DNA from: JAVBPA01 sp031549925
Lineage (GTDB): Bacteria > Bacillota > Clostridia > Oscillospirales > CAG-272
Length of the DNA: 43,761 bases
Direction of reading: 5' to 3'
Assembly: GCA_031549925.1 (NCBI GenBank)
Contig: JAVBPA010000050.1
Coordinates: 1-43,761 of the forward strand
Both the position numbers and the translations under genes were made by a program. This document shows positions 26,160 to 35,703 of the stretch, one piece after another; positions within the stretch are counted from its first letter, which is position 1, and each line of letters opens with the position of its first letter. The notes under the pieces were generated by a model. The model worked only from the letters and a program-made list of their open reading frames with translations, was not told where the DNA came from and ran no database searches.

Positions 26160-26254
26160 ACAGCTATTATAATTAAATTAAACAGAATTGAACTAAATCC
26201 AAAATTACGGATAAAATATCTTAGTTAATAAAAACTTTATTTTTTATAAGCTTT

Positions 26255-27304
26255 TTAACCAGTAATACCGGAACGTTCGATACCTTGTATGAGATAACGC
26301 TGGCAGAAGAGGTATACTATTATCAACGGGAACAATATCATCAAACCGCAAGTATTTCTTATAGCGGATTCATACATGTTTTGTCCCGCGTATTTAGTAT
26401 CGAGAGATTTCGGTATTCCAACGACATCAGGCATTAATTTTGGCCCTGAAGTTGTATAGAACACTGTTGTATAGAAGTTATCCGTCCATTGCCATGAGAA
26501 TACGAACAAGAATATAGTAATCATCATAGGAACGGAAAGCGGTATTATTATTGTCATAAACGTTCTGAACACGCCTGAACCGTCGATATAAGCGGATTCT
26601 TCAAGTTCATCGGGAACACCTTTGAAGAACTGACGCATCATGAATATATACAATCCATTTTTAAACGCGAGCCCTGTCAGGGATAATATAATAAGCGGAG
26701 CATATGTGTTCGTAAAGTTTATTGATGTAAACCCGATAAGTCTGAATCTTTCGTAAAATCCGCCTCCAAGAAGCTTTAATATACCGAAGATATCAAAATA
26801 TCTGAATTTCATAAAAAGGGAAAGCAACAGTGTATCATGCGGTACTATCATTGTAAATACAACAATAAAGAATAGCAAATTGTTTCCTTTAAACTTAAAT
26901 TTCGCGAATCCGTAACCGATAAGACACGATATAAAAGTTTGGATAACAGCACATATTATTGATAATAGGAATGTATTGCGTATAGCTTCAATGTAATGCA
27001 AATCTTTTACAATTGCTTTATAAGTATCCAGTGTGGGATAACGCGGTATCAATTTTACTGTTACGTCAACGAAATCTTCCGGAGACATAAAAGATGATGA
27101 AATTTTTGAAAAGAAAGGATTTAATATTACATAAGATATACCGATTAAAAGAACTAATCTGAATAAATACCATACTACATTCTGAAGAAAATTAAATGAT
27201 AAGAATTTAATTTTAAATCTGGTCCATTTGCTGGTTCTATCAAATTCAATTCTAATCTTGTTTTTGGTTTCCTTCATTACTTTAGGAGTTGATTCTAAGT
27301 TCAC
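26255..27304 (-). CDS. CUT1-type sugar ABC transporter permease, MalG-like (pair B)
   Basis: This 349-residue protein has six predicted membrane segments and the EAA loop EESAYIDGSGVFRTFMTIII that contacts the ATPase. It is the MalG/LacG-type partner of the permease encoded 15 nt upstream. The N-terminal cytoplasmic stretch before the first membrane segment is about 40 residues, long for the family. The start is GTG, set by AGGAGG about 10 nt upstream. It is the last gene of the operon. The EAA loop reads E-E-S-A instead of the usual E-A-A, shared in form with its partner (Y-E-S-C). Confidence 0.88.
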   Translation of the reverse strand: MNLESTPKVMKETKNKIRIEFDRTSKWTRFKIKFLSFNFLQNVVWYLFRLVLLIGISYVILNPFFSKISSSFMSPEDFVDVTVKLIPRYPTLDTYKAIVKDLHYIEAIRNTFLLSIICAVIQTFISCLIGYGFAKFKFKGNNLLFFIVVFTMIVPHDTLLLSLFMKFRYFDIFGILKLLGGGFYERFRLIGFTSINFTNTYAPLIILSLTGLAFKNGLYIFMMRQFFKGVPDELEESAYIDGSGVFRTFMTIIIPLSVPMMITIFLFVFSWQWTDNFYTTVFYTTSGPKLMPDVVGIPKSLDTKYAGQNMYESAIRNTCGLMILFPLIIVYLFCQRYLIQGIERSGITG

Positions 27305-27319
27305 TGTAAAAAATCCTCC

Positions 27320-28288
27320 TTAATCTCTTCTTTGATAGAAGACGTATGCTGAAAGCAACGCTGAAACGGCTGCTATCAAAACTACTACTATCAAGAAATA
27401 CATCCAAGACATCGCTGTACTTATAACATTTCCTCCGGGTTCATCATATACAGCGTTTATGTATGCCATAACCGTATTTGATGATGAAGTAAATGAGTCA
27501 ATTACCGTGTATACTGTACAAACCAAAATCATCGGGCTGACCATCGGAATTGTTATTTTCCAGAATGTTTCCCATGCGGAAGCACCGTCTATCGAACATG
27601 ACTCATATATTGCCGGTGAAATCGATTGAAGACCCGCTAAGAATATAAGCATTTGAACACCGGAACGGTTTATAATATCATAAATATTGTTTATCATTCC
27701 GGTAACATAGTTAGTAAGATCAGTACCTACCGCCATGGTTCTGAACAGCCAGCTGATATCCGCTCGCGTTACAATTTGCGTAACTGTATCTGCCGCTCCC
27801 GTATTTATGGATGATGATGTATCACCCATATACGTAAGCATAATATTACCTAAATCTATATCGCTGATAAGTCCTGTGCTCAATATAACCGGAACGAAGA
27901 ATATCGCACGGAATGCTGCACGTCCTATCATTTTTTGGTTTAACAATACTGCAATAAATAATGCGAAAACGACTATCGCAGGTATATCAAACACGAGTCT
28001 TTGAATACCGGAAGTAAGTGTTCTTACAAAGCTGGGATCTACAAATATAGCTTCCTGATAGTTTTTAAATCCTACGAATATTAATTCATATCCGCCGCCT
28101 TTTAAAATCTTGATCTCATTAAAACTATATTTTATTGAATCGTAAATAACCGGTAAATATATCAGTATGATACCAATGATAAATGGTAAAATAAATATCC
28201 ACCCGGCACGTGCTTTTTTCTTGTCGAGCGAAGCCGATTTACGAATCTTCTTGGGTGCGGCTTGTTTTATTGTTGAAACTTTATTCAT
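27320..28288 (-). CDS. CUT1-type sugar ABC transporter permease, MalF-like (pair B)
   Basis: This 322-residue membrane protein opens with a basic cytoplasmic tail and a first membrane segment (GWIFILPFIIGIILIYLPVI). The EAA loop is YESCSIDGASAWETFWKITI. A loop of about 60 residues rich in Asp/Thr/Asn (IDLGNIMLTYMGDTSSS onward) separates mid-protein membrane segments and probably faces outward, where it could contact a binding protein. Shine-Dalgarno GAGGTG precedes the ATG. It forms a heterodimer with the next gene's product. It is a distinct second pair within an operon that already has one. Confidence 0.88.
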   Translation of the reverse strand: MNKVSTIKQAAPKKIRKSASLDKKKARAGWIFILPFIIGIILIYLPVIYDSIKYSFNEIKILKGGGYELIFVGFKNYQEAIFVDPSFVRTLTSGIQRLVFDIPAIVVFALFIAVLLNQKMIGRAAFRAIFFVPVILSTGLISDIDLGNIMLTYMGDTSSSINTGAADTVTQIVTRADISWLFRTMAVGTDLTNYVTGMINNIYDIINRSGVQMLIFLAGLQSISPAIYESCSIDGASAWETFWKITIPMVSPMILVCTVYTVIDSFTSSSNTVMAYINAVYDEPGGNVISTAMSWMYFLIVVVLIAAVSALLSAYVFYQRRD

Positions 28289-28312
28289 TTTCTATTTCAC
28301 ACCTCACTTCTA

Positions 28313-31300
28313 TTAACCGACTATTTCGACACATCCGATAGCGGGAATCGTCATACCATCAACAACAACATCAAAGCTGTTATAATTCAATATGTAAGAA
28401 TATCCGCCTTCGTATGTTACACGTATGATTGAACCGTTGTCTATAGTATATTTTGTATACTTATATTCACCGTCATCTTCTTCTTCAGCTTCAGCTTCTT
28501 CTTCAGACTCTTCAGATTCGTCAGCTGTTTCTTCTCCTGAGGTTTCTTCTTCAACTGCTGTTCCTTCTTCTGTTGTTTCAGCTTCTTCAGTGTTTTCTTC
28601 GGTTTCTTCTTCAACTTCGTTGATAGCTTCTGATTCTAGAAGTTCCGCGCGGGCTTTTGCGAGAGCTTCTTTTTCCGCTTTCAATTCATCAGCTTTTGCT
28701 TTTTCTTCAGCTTCTTTTTCTTCGGCTAACTTATCTTCTTTTAATTCAAGTTCTGTCGGAATACGTTCACCTATTAAAAATTCATGATTTATAATGAGTT
28801 TAGTTTGAAGTTTACCTAGTATCGTATTAATTTGATTATATCTTTCTACTAAATCATCAAACCAGATACTGTAAGAAACCGAATAGAACTTAGCTAAATC
28901 AAAAGTCTTTTTCATTTCGGAAATGTTTTGATATGAAAGTATAAAGTACGGAGCGCTTCCGCTTTCAATCATCTTCAATATTTCATAATTGATATCGCCG
29001 GCCATATTTGTAGGAGCACCTGCGAAATTTATATAACCGTGTAATACCATACCGAGGAAAGGAACCATTTCAGAAGCATATGTATGATGGCTGGAATCTA
29101 TTGCTGCGTTTAATATATGTCTTGTATATTTCCAAGTATAAGCATTTCCGCCGTCCAGCATTATGTTTCCTTGGAAATCATCATACATTTTTTGCATTGT
29201 TTTTAATACATATGTTTTTGCATCTTCTCTGTTGTAAGGATCTTTTTTATCGAAGTCAGAGTTCAAATCTGTGCCCATAGTGGATACTGATAAACCCATT
29301 TTCCCGATTTTATCTATTTCTGTGATAAATTTAGAATAAAATTTATCAATTGCCATAGGCGATATACACAAATCCCCTGTACGGTAAAGTGATTGATCTG
29401 CGCTGTCGTAAACACGTTTTGAAGTATAACGGTTGTCTATAGTTTTTACCGCGTCTGTTCTATAGTTGAAACCGTCAAGGAATTCCGTCCTTACTACATA
29501 CATGAAGTCGAAATCCGGATAAACTCCGATTCCTTTTTCAGTAGCATAATCTAAGAAATCTGCGTATCCGCTGTCTCCTCCGACTTTCTTTTCAAACTCT
29601 ACTTTATACGGTACAGTGGACCATACACCTCCGTTTGCAAATCCTGTCAGACGATAATTAATATTGGTAATTCCCTTTGCACTTAATTCATCATACATTG
29701 TCTTTAAGTCGTCGAAAGTAGTCAAAGGAATCTTCACAACAACAGGTATGCTTAAAATTGTATCAGCTTTATCCATCGAACCGAATGATTCGATGTATAA
29801 AGGTACATCCTTTTTAACATCATTTTCAGTTAAACGTTTAAGCGTTCCGTTTTTCTCCAAGTATTCACGGTATGCTTTAGCCATACCTATATAACTGCAT
29901 TCATAATAATCTGTGATATTATTTTCTTTAGCAAGATTATCATCGGTAAGCATCAAGAAGCGTATTCTATAACTTCCGGTATATTTACGTTTTGAAACAA
30001 CCGTCCATTCGGCGTTTGCACCGACTGATATTGATTCTGCTAAATTATATGAGTCTTTAGGGCGAGGATAAAACGTTGTATAACAAGAGTTGTATCTATG
30101 CAATACGAAAGCTCCGTGGTCGGTAGTAATATTCGCGAGCGCGTCACCTTCTTCAATGATTGCTAAAAATCCTCTGTCTTCAACCATTTCCTCTTTTGTC
30201 GTTATGGTTTTAGTTGTCGGTTCAATCCAGTCCCCGTAATCGTCGTAATAACCTTCAATTTCAATTTCTTCTTCATTGGTTATCGTTGTCGCATGATTTT
30301 CGACAACTCCGTAGACAGGTAAACGAACTACTTCCATATGGCTGGATGTCAGTTTATGATAAGCAAAATCCATTCCGTATAACTGTCCTGTTATCGTACG
30401 GGTATTAGTCAAATCTTCAAATCTTACAAGAGAACCGCTTCCGTCCGGATAAAATGTATAACCGGTATAATCAGAAGAGCCTGCTCCCATATAAGGAAGA
30501 ACCATAATATTTGTTAAAGAATAACGTGTTTCGTTGAAACGTATTCCATTTGCGGGCAAACGTACTGATAAACCTTCTTCGTCAAGATAATATTCCAAGG
30601 AAAGCTTAAAGAGAGCGGGGTCTGTTTCCTGTCCCTCGTATTCTGTCATTGTATGATCTTCACGAAGTGTTTCATATGTGTAATGCGGGCAATAAGTTTT
30701 TATATATTTTTCGATTAAGTTTAATTCACGTTCCGAAGCATACGGGTCAAATACGTAAATCGCCATTTTTTTGGTAATCGGGAATGTTGCCTCAAGCTCT
30801 TTAACTCCGCGTTCTGTCAATTCCGCGCTATCCGGGTTTTTCTCTGTATAGAACGCTTTCATTTTTTTAAGAGCTGTCGGATCGTCTATATAAGCTAATA
30901 TGAGTTCTTCAAAACGGGTCTTTTCAATTCTTTTCGGAACGAGTTTTCTTGTTTCTTCGCGTCCCATTGTATATTCAACGCGGATACCGTTTTTAATATT
31001 CTTTTGAATAATCTGACCGCGCTGTGCAGCTTCTTTAAAACTATTGAAGTCTGTCTCTTTATCGTTATCTGTATATTTGATAATGATTTGAGATAGAATT
31101 CTTTCTTTAACGCTTGCTGATGATGATGAACCGTTTGGAAAAGCTTTTGTTACATCATAAGGATTTGTGAACAATATTTGCCCGGAAGCCTTATTTATAA
31201 CGGCAACTTCGCCGGTATCAGCTTGGTAATACAATTCATAACCGAATAAATCGAGCTTCTGCTCCATTGTATCGATTTTATCTTGCGGTGTTTCATATAC

Positions 31301-31435
31301 TTGTGTGAGGTAATCAATCGTTTCTTCTTCCGTCGTTGTCTTAGCGGCGTAAACGGGAAGAATCGACAAATTACCCACTGTGCCAAATACTAAAACCACT
31401 AACACCAGCGCGGATAAAAATCTGATTTTCTTCAT
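28313..31435 (-). CDS. DUF5696 domain protein, secreted, possible glycosidase-like fold
   Basis: This 1040-residue protein has a signal peptide (cleavage likely after VYA, residue 30) and matches the DUF5696 family seen beside sugar ABC permeases in Clostridia and Paenibacillus. An N-terminal beta-rich region (about 55-500) precedes a segment (about 545-870) with barrel-like features: YRLTGFANGGVW, GVYPDFDFMYV (Asp 641), MGTDLNSDF (Asp 723, 727) and MLDGGN (Asp 761). These recall TIM-barrel glycosidases, but no activity is established. Residues about 895-990 are a Glu/Ala/Lys then Glu/Thr/Ser low-complexity insert just before the final 50-residue strand region. AAGGGAG precedes the ATG. Alternative: a carbohydrate-binding scaffold. 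Confidence 0.82.
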   Translation of the reverse strand: MKKIRFLSALVLVVLVFGTVGNLSILPVYAAKTTTEEETIDYLTQVYETPQDKIDTMEQKLDLFGYELYYQADTGEVAVINKASGQILFTNPYDVTKAFPNGSSSSASVKERILSQIIIKYTDNDKETDFNSFKEAAQRGQIIQKNIKNGIRVEYTMGREETRKLVPKRIEKTRFEELILAYIDDPTALKKMKAFYTEKNPDSAELTERGVKELEATFPITKKMAIYVFDPYASERELNLIEKYIKTYCPHYTYETLREDHTMTEYEGQETDPALFKLSLEYYLDEEGLSVRLPANGIRFNETRYSLTNIMVLPYMGAGSSDYTGYTFYPDGSGSLVRFEDLTNTRTITGQLYGMDFAYHKLTSSHMEVVRLPVYGVVENHATTITNEEEIEIEGYYDDYGDWIEPTTKTITTKEEMVEDRGFLAIIEEGDALANITTDHGAFVLHRYNSCYTTFYPRPKDSYNLAESISVGANAEWTVVSKRKYTGSYRIRFLMLTDDNLAKENNITDYYECSYIGMAKAYREYLEKNGTLKRLTENDVKKDVPLYIESFGSMDKADTILSIPVVVKIPLTTFDDLKTMYDELSAKGITNINYRLTGFANGGVWSTVPYKVEFEKKVGGDSGYADFLDYATEKGIGVYPDFDFMYVVRTEFLDGFNYRTDAVKTIDNRYTSKRVYDSADQSLYRTGDLCISPMAIDKFYSKFITEIDKIGKMGLSVSTMGTDLNSDFDKKDPYNREDAKTYVLKTMQKMYDDFQGNIMLDGGNAYTWKYTRHILNAAIDSSHHTYASEMVPFLGMVLHGYINFAGAPTNMAGDINYEILKMIESGSAPYFILSYQNISEMKKTFDLAKFYSVSYSIWFDDLVERYNQINTILGKLQTKLIINHEFLIGERIPTELELKEDKLAEEKEAEEKAKADELKAEKEALAKARAELLESEAINEVEEETEENTEEAETTEEGTAVEEETSGEETADESEESEEEAEAEEEDDGEYKYTKYTIDNGSIIRVTYEGGYSYILNYNSFDVVVDGMTIPAIGCVEIVG

Positions 31436-31480
31436 TTTATATTAATCTCCCTTACCAGTTTACTATAACTATGACGGAAT

Positions 31481-33610
31481 TTATAGCCTGTATGAAATTT
31501 CAACAACAATGCTTGAAATAAAGCCGATTATTTTTCCTACCAGAGTCGAGAACAGGATTCCAACAAACATGATAAACGCCATTCCGACGATTGTCAGTAT
31601 ACTTGTAATTACATTCTTTACCAGTGAATAATCGTGAGTTATCATCATTCCAAAGAATATAAGCAATCCTACCCAAGTCCAGCCTATTGTTATCATCATA
31701 TTTAACAATCCTGCTTCGGCACCCGTTGCAACATGTGTTAACAATGTAGAAACAATCATAAATATCGGAAGAGGTGCAAGTGAATACGAAGTTGCTATGA
31801 ATATATCTTTAAAGCTTCCTTCGCCTTCCATCAATGTAGTCAAACACCAGTTGGCTGTAACCCATAAAAGAAGAGGAACAGCTAATGATATTATTTGGAT
31901 AAATACACTTGAAAAGTTTTGGTACGGATTAAAAATATACGAACGTCCTACAGCTTGATAAGTGAAAGCAACAACTGTTAATAGTATAAAGAAAAATGCA
32001 GCTCTCACAGAACCTCGTTTTTCATGCTTTAAATCCCAGAATCCATCAAACGGATGAAAGATTAAATGTACCGCATACAAAATTTCTTGCTTGAATGTTC
32101 GCTTTGCCGTTGAAAGAGCAGTTTTGTCGTTCACTTTTTTTGCATATCCGAAGAACTTTGAAACAAGCCAGCAAATTACAACAACAAATATCGGAATTAT
32201 CAAAACATATTTAGAAATCCAATTCTGCCGCCACATGCTGTAAGCCTGCGAATAATTTCCTACGTCATAAGCAAATTTAAAGTATTCCATCGCACCTTCC
32301 CAGTCTCCGTCACGATACAATGCTTTGCCTATGCCGACATATGCTGCGTCGAAATTGCTGTTTCTTTGGAGAATTGCTTTCCAGTCTTCAACAGCCATAT
32401 CATAATTTCTTAAGTTATTATTATGGAGCGCGTTAATTAATATATCGCCGTATTCTGTTCTGTTAAAAATTGTAATGCTGTCATCAGTTTTATCAAGAAG
32501 AAGCATACGTTCGCCTTGATATGCTATAGCTTCGATTGATTGGAGATTTCCGAGCTGCATACCTTTGTCGCCGAATGTAAATAGCATTCTTCCATTATTA
32601 TCGTATGTATAAACACGCTGTCTCTTTTCATCGATAATTGACCATGTTTCCTCGGGACCTATAGCTACATCGATAATTTTGGAAGCTCCGGTTGCGGCGC
32701 CTTCATCAAAAGAGAAAGACATAACACTAACTTCTCCGCCCGGACCGTAAAATCCATTACGTGCCATGATATCATTTCCGGCTGCGTTTAATTTTTTTAC
32801 GGGAGAATATGTTGAAGCTTTTGAACTAATGGCTCCCTGTTGTGCCCCTTCGTCAATCGATGAAGTAGTTACGTATATAAATCCATTGTCATCTATTGAA
32901 ATATTGTTATATTCTGAAGCGATGTATTGGGTTGACTGCGCTCTTTGCTCCGGTGTCATAAATTGTCTCCACAAAAGATCGAGCGGATTTGCTGTTACTG
33001 CCTGCGCTCCTATGAAAGTCTGGAATATACCTTCATTGTCAAGAACGATAATACCCATGTAAGTAGTTGATGAAACAACATACAAACGTTCGGCTTTGTC
33101 AACCGCAAGAGCTATCGGTTTATAAATTGATCCTGCCGGGAAAACATCCGCTTTTGGTTCTTCAAGAAGTTTTAAAAAATTACCTTCTTTATCGAATATA
33201 ACTATACGGTTGTTATCTGTATCGGCAACATATATTTTTTTATCTGTTACAAAACATCCGTTTGGTGCGGAAAGAGAATCGCGGATTCCCTCATTGTTGA
33301 TAAAAGTAGATATTTCAAATTTGTAATTTAAATATTCGCTGAGTACAACAATGCGGTTTTTAGTAGCGTCTGCCAAATACACATTCAAATCTTTGTCTAC
33401 GAACATGTCTTTGGGGTCGTCTATCGGATCAGGTATTCCCATTGCGGCAGAGTTCATCGTTTTTTCCGGAACATAAGCGTCCGGTGAAGACACCGCCCAG
33501 CCATCAATCGAATATGTATATGTTTCGTACGCTTTCCCAAACGCGGCAACGCTTCCGAACAGGAATAATGCCACCATTGCCACAGCTAAAATTTTGGTCG
33601 TTTTTTTCAT
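31481..33610 (-). CDS. NHL-repeat / TPR / Yip1-domain membrane protein
   Basis: This 709-residue protein has a signal peptide (about 1-25), an outside NHL-type beta-propeller (about 60-385; repeats such as KDMFVDKDLNVYLADATKNR and NGCFVTDKKIYVADTDNNR), a TPR-like helical pair (about 395-450; YDMAVEDWKAILQRNSNFDA), a membrane segment at 467-485, and a C-terminal Yip1-type domain with about five more membrane segments (505-709; HPFDGFWDLKHEKRGS, TSYSLAPLPIFM). Propeller and TPR are predicted outside the membrane. Bacterial Yip1 proteins lack assigned roles. Between the two permease pairs it may link binding proteins to transporters, an inference only. AAGGGGGA precedes the ATG. Confidence 0.82.
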   Translation of the reverse strand: MKKTTKILAVAMVALFLFGSVAAFGKAYETYTYSIDGWAVSSPDAYVPEKTMNSAAMGIPDPIDDPKDMFVDKDLNVYLADATKNRIVVLSEYLNYKFEISTFINNEGIRDSLSAPNGCFVTDKKIYVADTDNNRIVIFDKEGNFLKLLEEPKADVFPAGSIYKPIALAVDKAERLYVVSSTTYMGIIVLDNEGIFQTFIGAQAVTANPLDLLWRQFMTPEQRAQSTQYIASEYNNISIDDNGFIYVTTSSIDEGAQQGAISSKASTYSPVKKLNAAGNDIMARNGFYGPGGEVSVMSFSFDEGAATGASKIIDVAIGPEETWSIIDEKRQRVYTYDNNGRMLFTFGDKGMQLGNLQSIEAIAYQGERMLLLDKTDDSITIFNRTEYGDILINALHNNNLRNYDMAVEDWKAILQRNSNFDAAYVGIGKALYRDGDWEGAMEYFKFAYDVGNYSQAYSMWRQNWISKYVLIIPIFVVVICWLVSKFFGYAKKVNDKTALSTAKRTFKQEILYAVHLIFHPFDGFWDLKHEKRGSVRAAFFFILLTVVAFTYQAVGRSYIFNPYQNFSSVFIQIISLAVPLLLWVTANWCLTTLMEGEGSFKDIFIATSYSLAPLPIFMIVSTLLTHVATGAEAGLLNMMITIGWTWVGLLIFFGMMITHDYSLVKNVITSILTIVGMAFIMFVGILFSTLVGKIIGFISSIVVEISYRL

Positions 33611-33626
33611 TATTTCATTATCCCCC

Positions 33627-34490
33627 TTAATCCTTCATCCCGGAAGAAGCCATTGTTTCAACTATCTGGCTCTGGGAGATAATAAATATGATAATCGGAA
33701 CACTGGCCATCAGAACTGCGGAAGCAGAACCGGCACCCGGAGAAACTGTCAAAACCTTTTGTATAGCAGCGTTAAATGTTTTTAACTGTTCACTCCAAAC
33801 ATATCCCGAAGCACCTGCTCCCCAAACTCCCTGGAATGTTGTAATTATAAGAGTAAGCCAAGCCGGTTTAACTAGAGGCATTACTATTTTCAAATATATA
33901 AAGAATTCTGTTGCGCCGTCTATTCTAGCAGCTTCTATCATTTCATCGGAAACGTTTGAGTCAATAAAATTCTTCATTAAATAAAGTCCCAATGTCGAGG
34001 CCCAAACAGGTACAATTGAAATCGTATATGTATTAAGCCACCCGAGTGCGACGAAAATAATAAAGTTTGTAAGACCAGAAACTGTTGAAGATATCATAAG
34101 TGAATATACAATCAAACTCATGACAAATTTAGATCCCGGGAAACGTATCTTAGATATAGAATATGCCGCCATTGAACCGATTACCAGACATCCGAGAGTT
34201 GCCATTATCGAAATCCATATTGTATTAAATATATATCTTGATATCGGAACCCATGTAGCGTTGATATTGGTAAATAAGTCAATATAGTTTTTTAATGTGG
34301 GTTTCATAACATAAAATTTCGGAGGTGTCAAATTCATTTCACCAAGTGGTTTTAAAGATGTTACAAGCATATACCACATCGGAAGGAACATAAAGACCGC
34401 AAGTATTATCAGCAATACGGTAATTCCCGTATCACCGCCCACAGAACGGTTTAAAACAACCGCATGTTTTTTTGTTCTGAGTTTTTTCAT
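33627..34490 (-). CDS. CUT1-type sugar ABC transporter permease, MalG-like (pair A)
   Basis: This 287-residue permease has six predicted membrane segments and the EAA loop EMIEAARIDGATEFFIYLKI. The frame is open 17 codons upstream inside the previous gene; the ATG at 34490, one base after that gene's stop (TAATATG), gives the usual N-terminus and suggests translational coupling. It pairs with the upstream permease to form the channel for the binding protein at the head of the operon. The Yip1-domain gene follows after 16 nt. Confidence 0.9.
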   Translation of the reverse strand: MKKLRTKKHAVVLNRSVGGDTGITVLLIILAVFMFLPMWYMLVTSLKPLGEMNLTPPKFYVMKPTLKNYIDLFTNINATWVPISRYIFNTIWISIMATLGCLVIGSMAAYSISKIRFPGSKFVMSLIVYSLMISSTVSGLTNFIIFVALGWLNTYTISIVPVWASTLGLYLMKNFIDSNVSDEMIEAARIDGATEFFIYLKIVMPLVKPAWLTLIITTFQGVWGAGASGYVWSEQLKTFNAAIQKVLTVSPGAGSASAVLMASVPIIIFIISQSQIVETMASSGMKD

Positions 34491-34491
34491 A

Positions 34492-35454
34492 TTACTGTCC
34501 CACTTTCGAAAGTAATTTTTGGACAAGTATGTTTGCTCCAAGCATTATTGCGAAAAGTCCGACTGAAATTGCTGATGCATATCCAAATTCAAAACGTGTA
34601 GACATATACTCCTGAAGATGATGAACCATTGTCCAGGCAACATAATCTACCGACGGAAATCCGCAAAGCGCGGTAACTATACCTCCGAAACTGAATGAAC
34701 CGGTTATAGCAAGAACCGCACCGAACATAAGCATTGATTTCATATTAGGCAATGTAATAAACCAAAGTTCCTGCCAGCGGTTTTTTATACCGTCAACCGC
34801 TCCCGCTTCGTATTGATGTCGGTCAATACCTTGCAAGCCTGCGATAAATGAAAGGAACGTGGTACCTAGTGAAGTCCAAAGTGCTACCATAATACAAAGC
34901 GGAACTACATAGTTAGCGTTTTTAAACCATAAAATCGGAGTTGTTATAAGTCCTGCTTTTAATAACCAACCATTTACATAGCCGTATATATCACCCTGGA
35001 AAATAATACCCCATACAAGAAATGCCATTCCAGATATTGACGGAGCATAGAATATAACTGTAACAAAAGCTCTCATTTTCGGAGAAAGCTCATTTATAAA
35101 CCATGCTATCATAAATGATAATATGTAGGAAGTGGGACCTGTAGCAACCGCGAATATCATAGTATTTTTAAATGAAGTCATGAATAAATCATCATCCAAA
35201 AACAGACGTACATAATTATCCATGAATACGAAATCGGGTAATTGCAACATGTTAAAGTTAGTAAAACTCAACAATATTGATAAAACTACCGGTACAACGG
35301 TGAAAACCAGGAACATAAGCAAGAACGGAATTACCATAAAATATCCGACTTTTGTACGGTTCATTTCATGTAGAGTCCACTCCATTTTTGTCATTTCCTT
35401 ACGGGTTTTTTGCTGTTTCGGTGCCTTTTCCTTAACAGCCGTATTTTCTGGCAT
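34492..35454 (-). CDS. CUT1-type sugar ABC transporter permease, MalF-like (pair A)
   Basis: This 320-residue permease has an N-terminal cytoplasmic tail rich in Lys and Glu, six predicted membrane segments and a degenerate EAA loop, QYEAGAVDGIKNRWQELWFI. The frame extends 19 codons upstream, but GGAGAGG spaced 8 nt before the ATG at 35454 sets the start. A 249-nt gap separates it from the binding-protein gene upstream, the only sizeable gap in the operon, so expression of the binding protein and the permeases may differ. Confidence 0.9.
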   Translation of the reverse strand: MPENTAVKEKAPKQQKTRKEMTKMEWTLHEMNRTKVGYFMVIPFLLMFLVFTVVPVVLSILLSFTNFNMLQLPDFVFMDNYVRLFLDDDLFMTSFKNTMIFAVATGPTSYILSFMIAWFINELSPKMRAFVTVIFYAPSISGMAFLVWGIIFQGDIYGYVNGWLLKAGLITTPILWFKNANYVVPLCIMVALWTSLGTTFLSFIAGLQGIDRHQYEAGAVDGIKNRWQELWFITLPNMKSMLMFGAVLAITGSFSFGGIVTALCGFPSVDYVAWTMVHHLQEYMSTRFEFGYASAISVGLFAIMLGANILVQKLLSKVGQ

Positions 35455-35604
35455 ATAAGATCCTCTCCTTAATTTATATAACTTTTCTTCTAAGACTTGT
35501 ATTGGCTTCACGCTGGCTTTATAATAATTCCATTTAAAATAATCCGTTTATTAAAACAAACACAACCCATAAATTAAAACTTTTATTTGCTTTTTCGGGA
35601 AATT

Positions 35605-35632
35605 ATTTTAAAACAGTTTTACTATTACTCAA
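35605..35632 (-). promoter_or_regulatory. Weak internal promoter candidate in the transport operon
   Basis: On the minus strand TTGAGT (35627-35632) and TAAAAT (35605-35610) are 16 bp apart in the gap between the binding-protein and permease genes. It could give the permeases separate expression. The match is modest. Confidence 0.3.
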
Positions 35633-35703
35633 GTTATAAACCACGCTCAGCTTTAATTATCTTTATATTTATGTATTTCTTATAAATTATTGAGCTGTGT
35701 AAA

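Noticed and set aside
28425..28787. Plus-strand Ser-rich reading frame
   Set aside because: It is the antisense of the Glu/Ala-rich insert of the DUF5696 gene and is an artefact of repeated codons.
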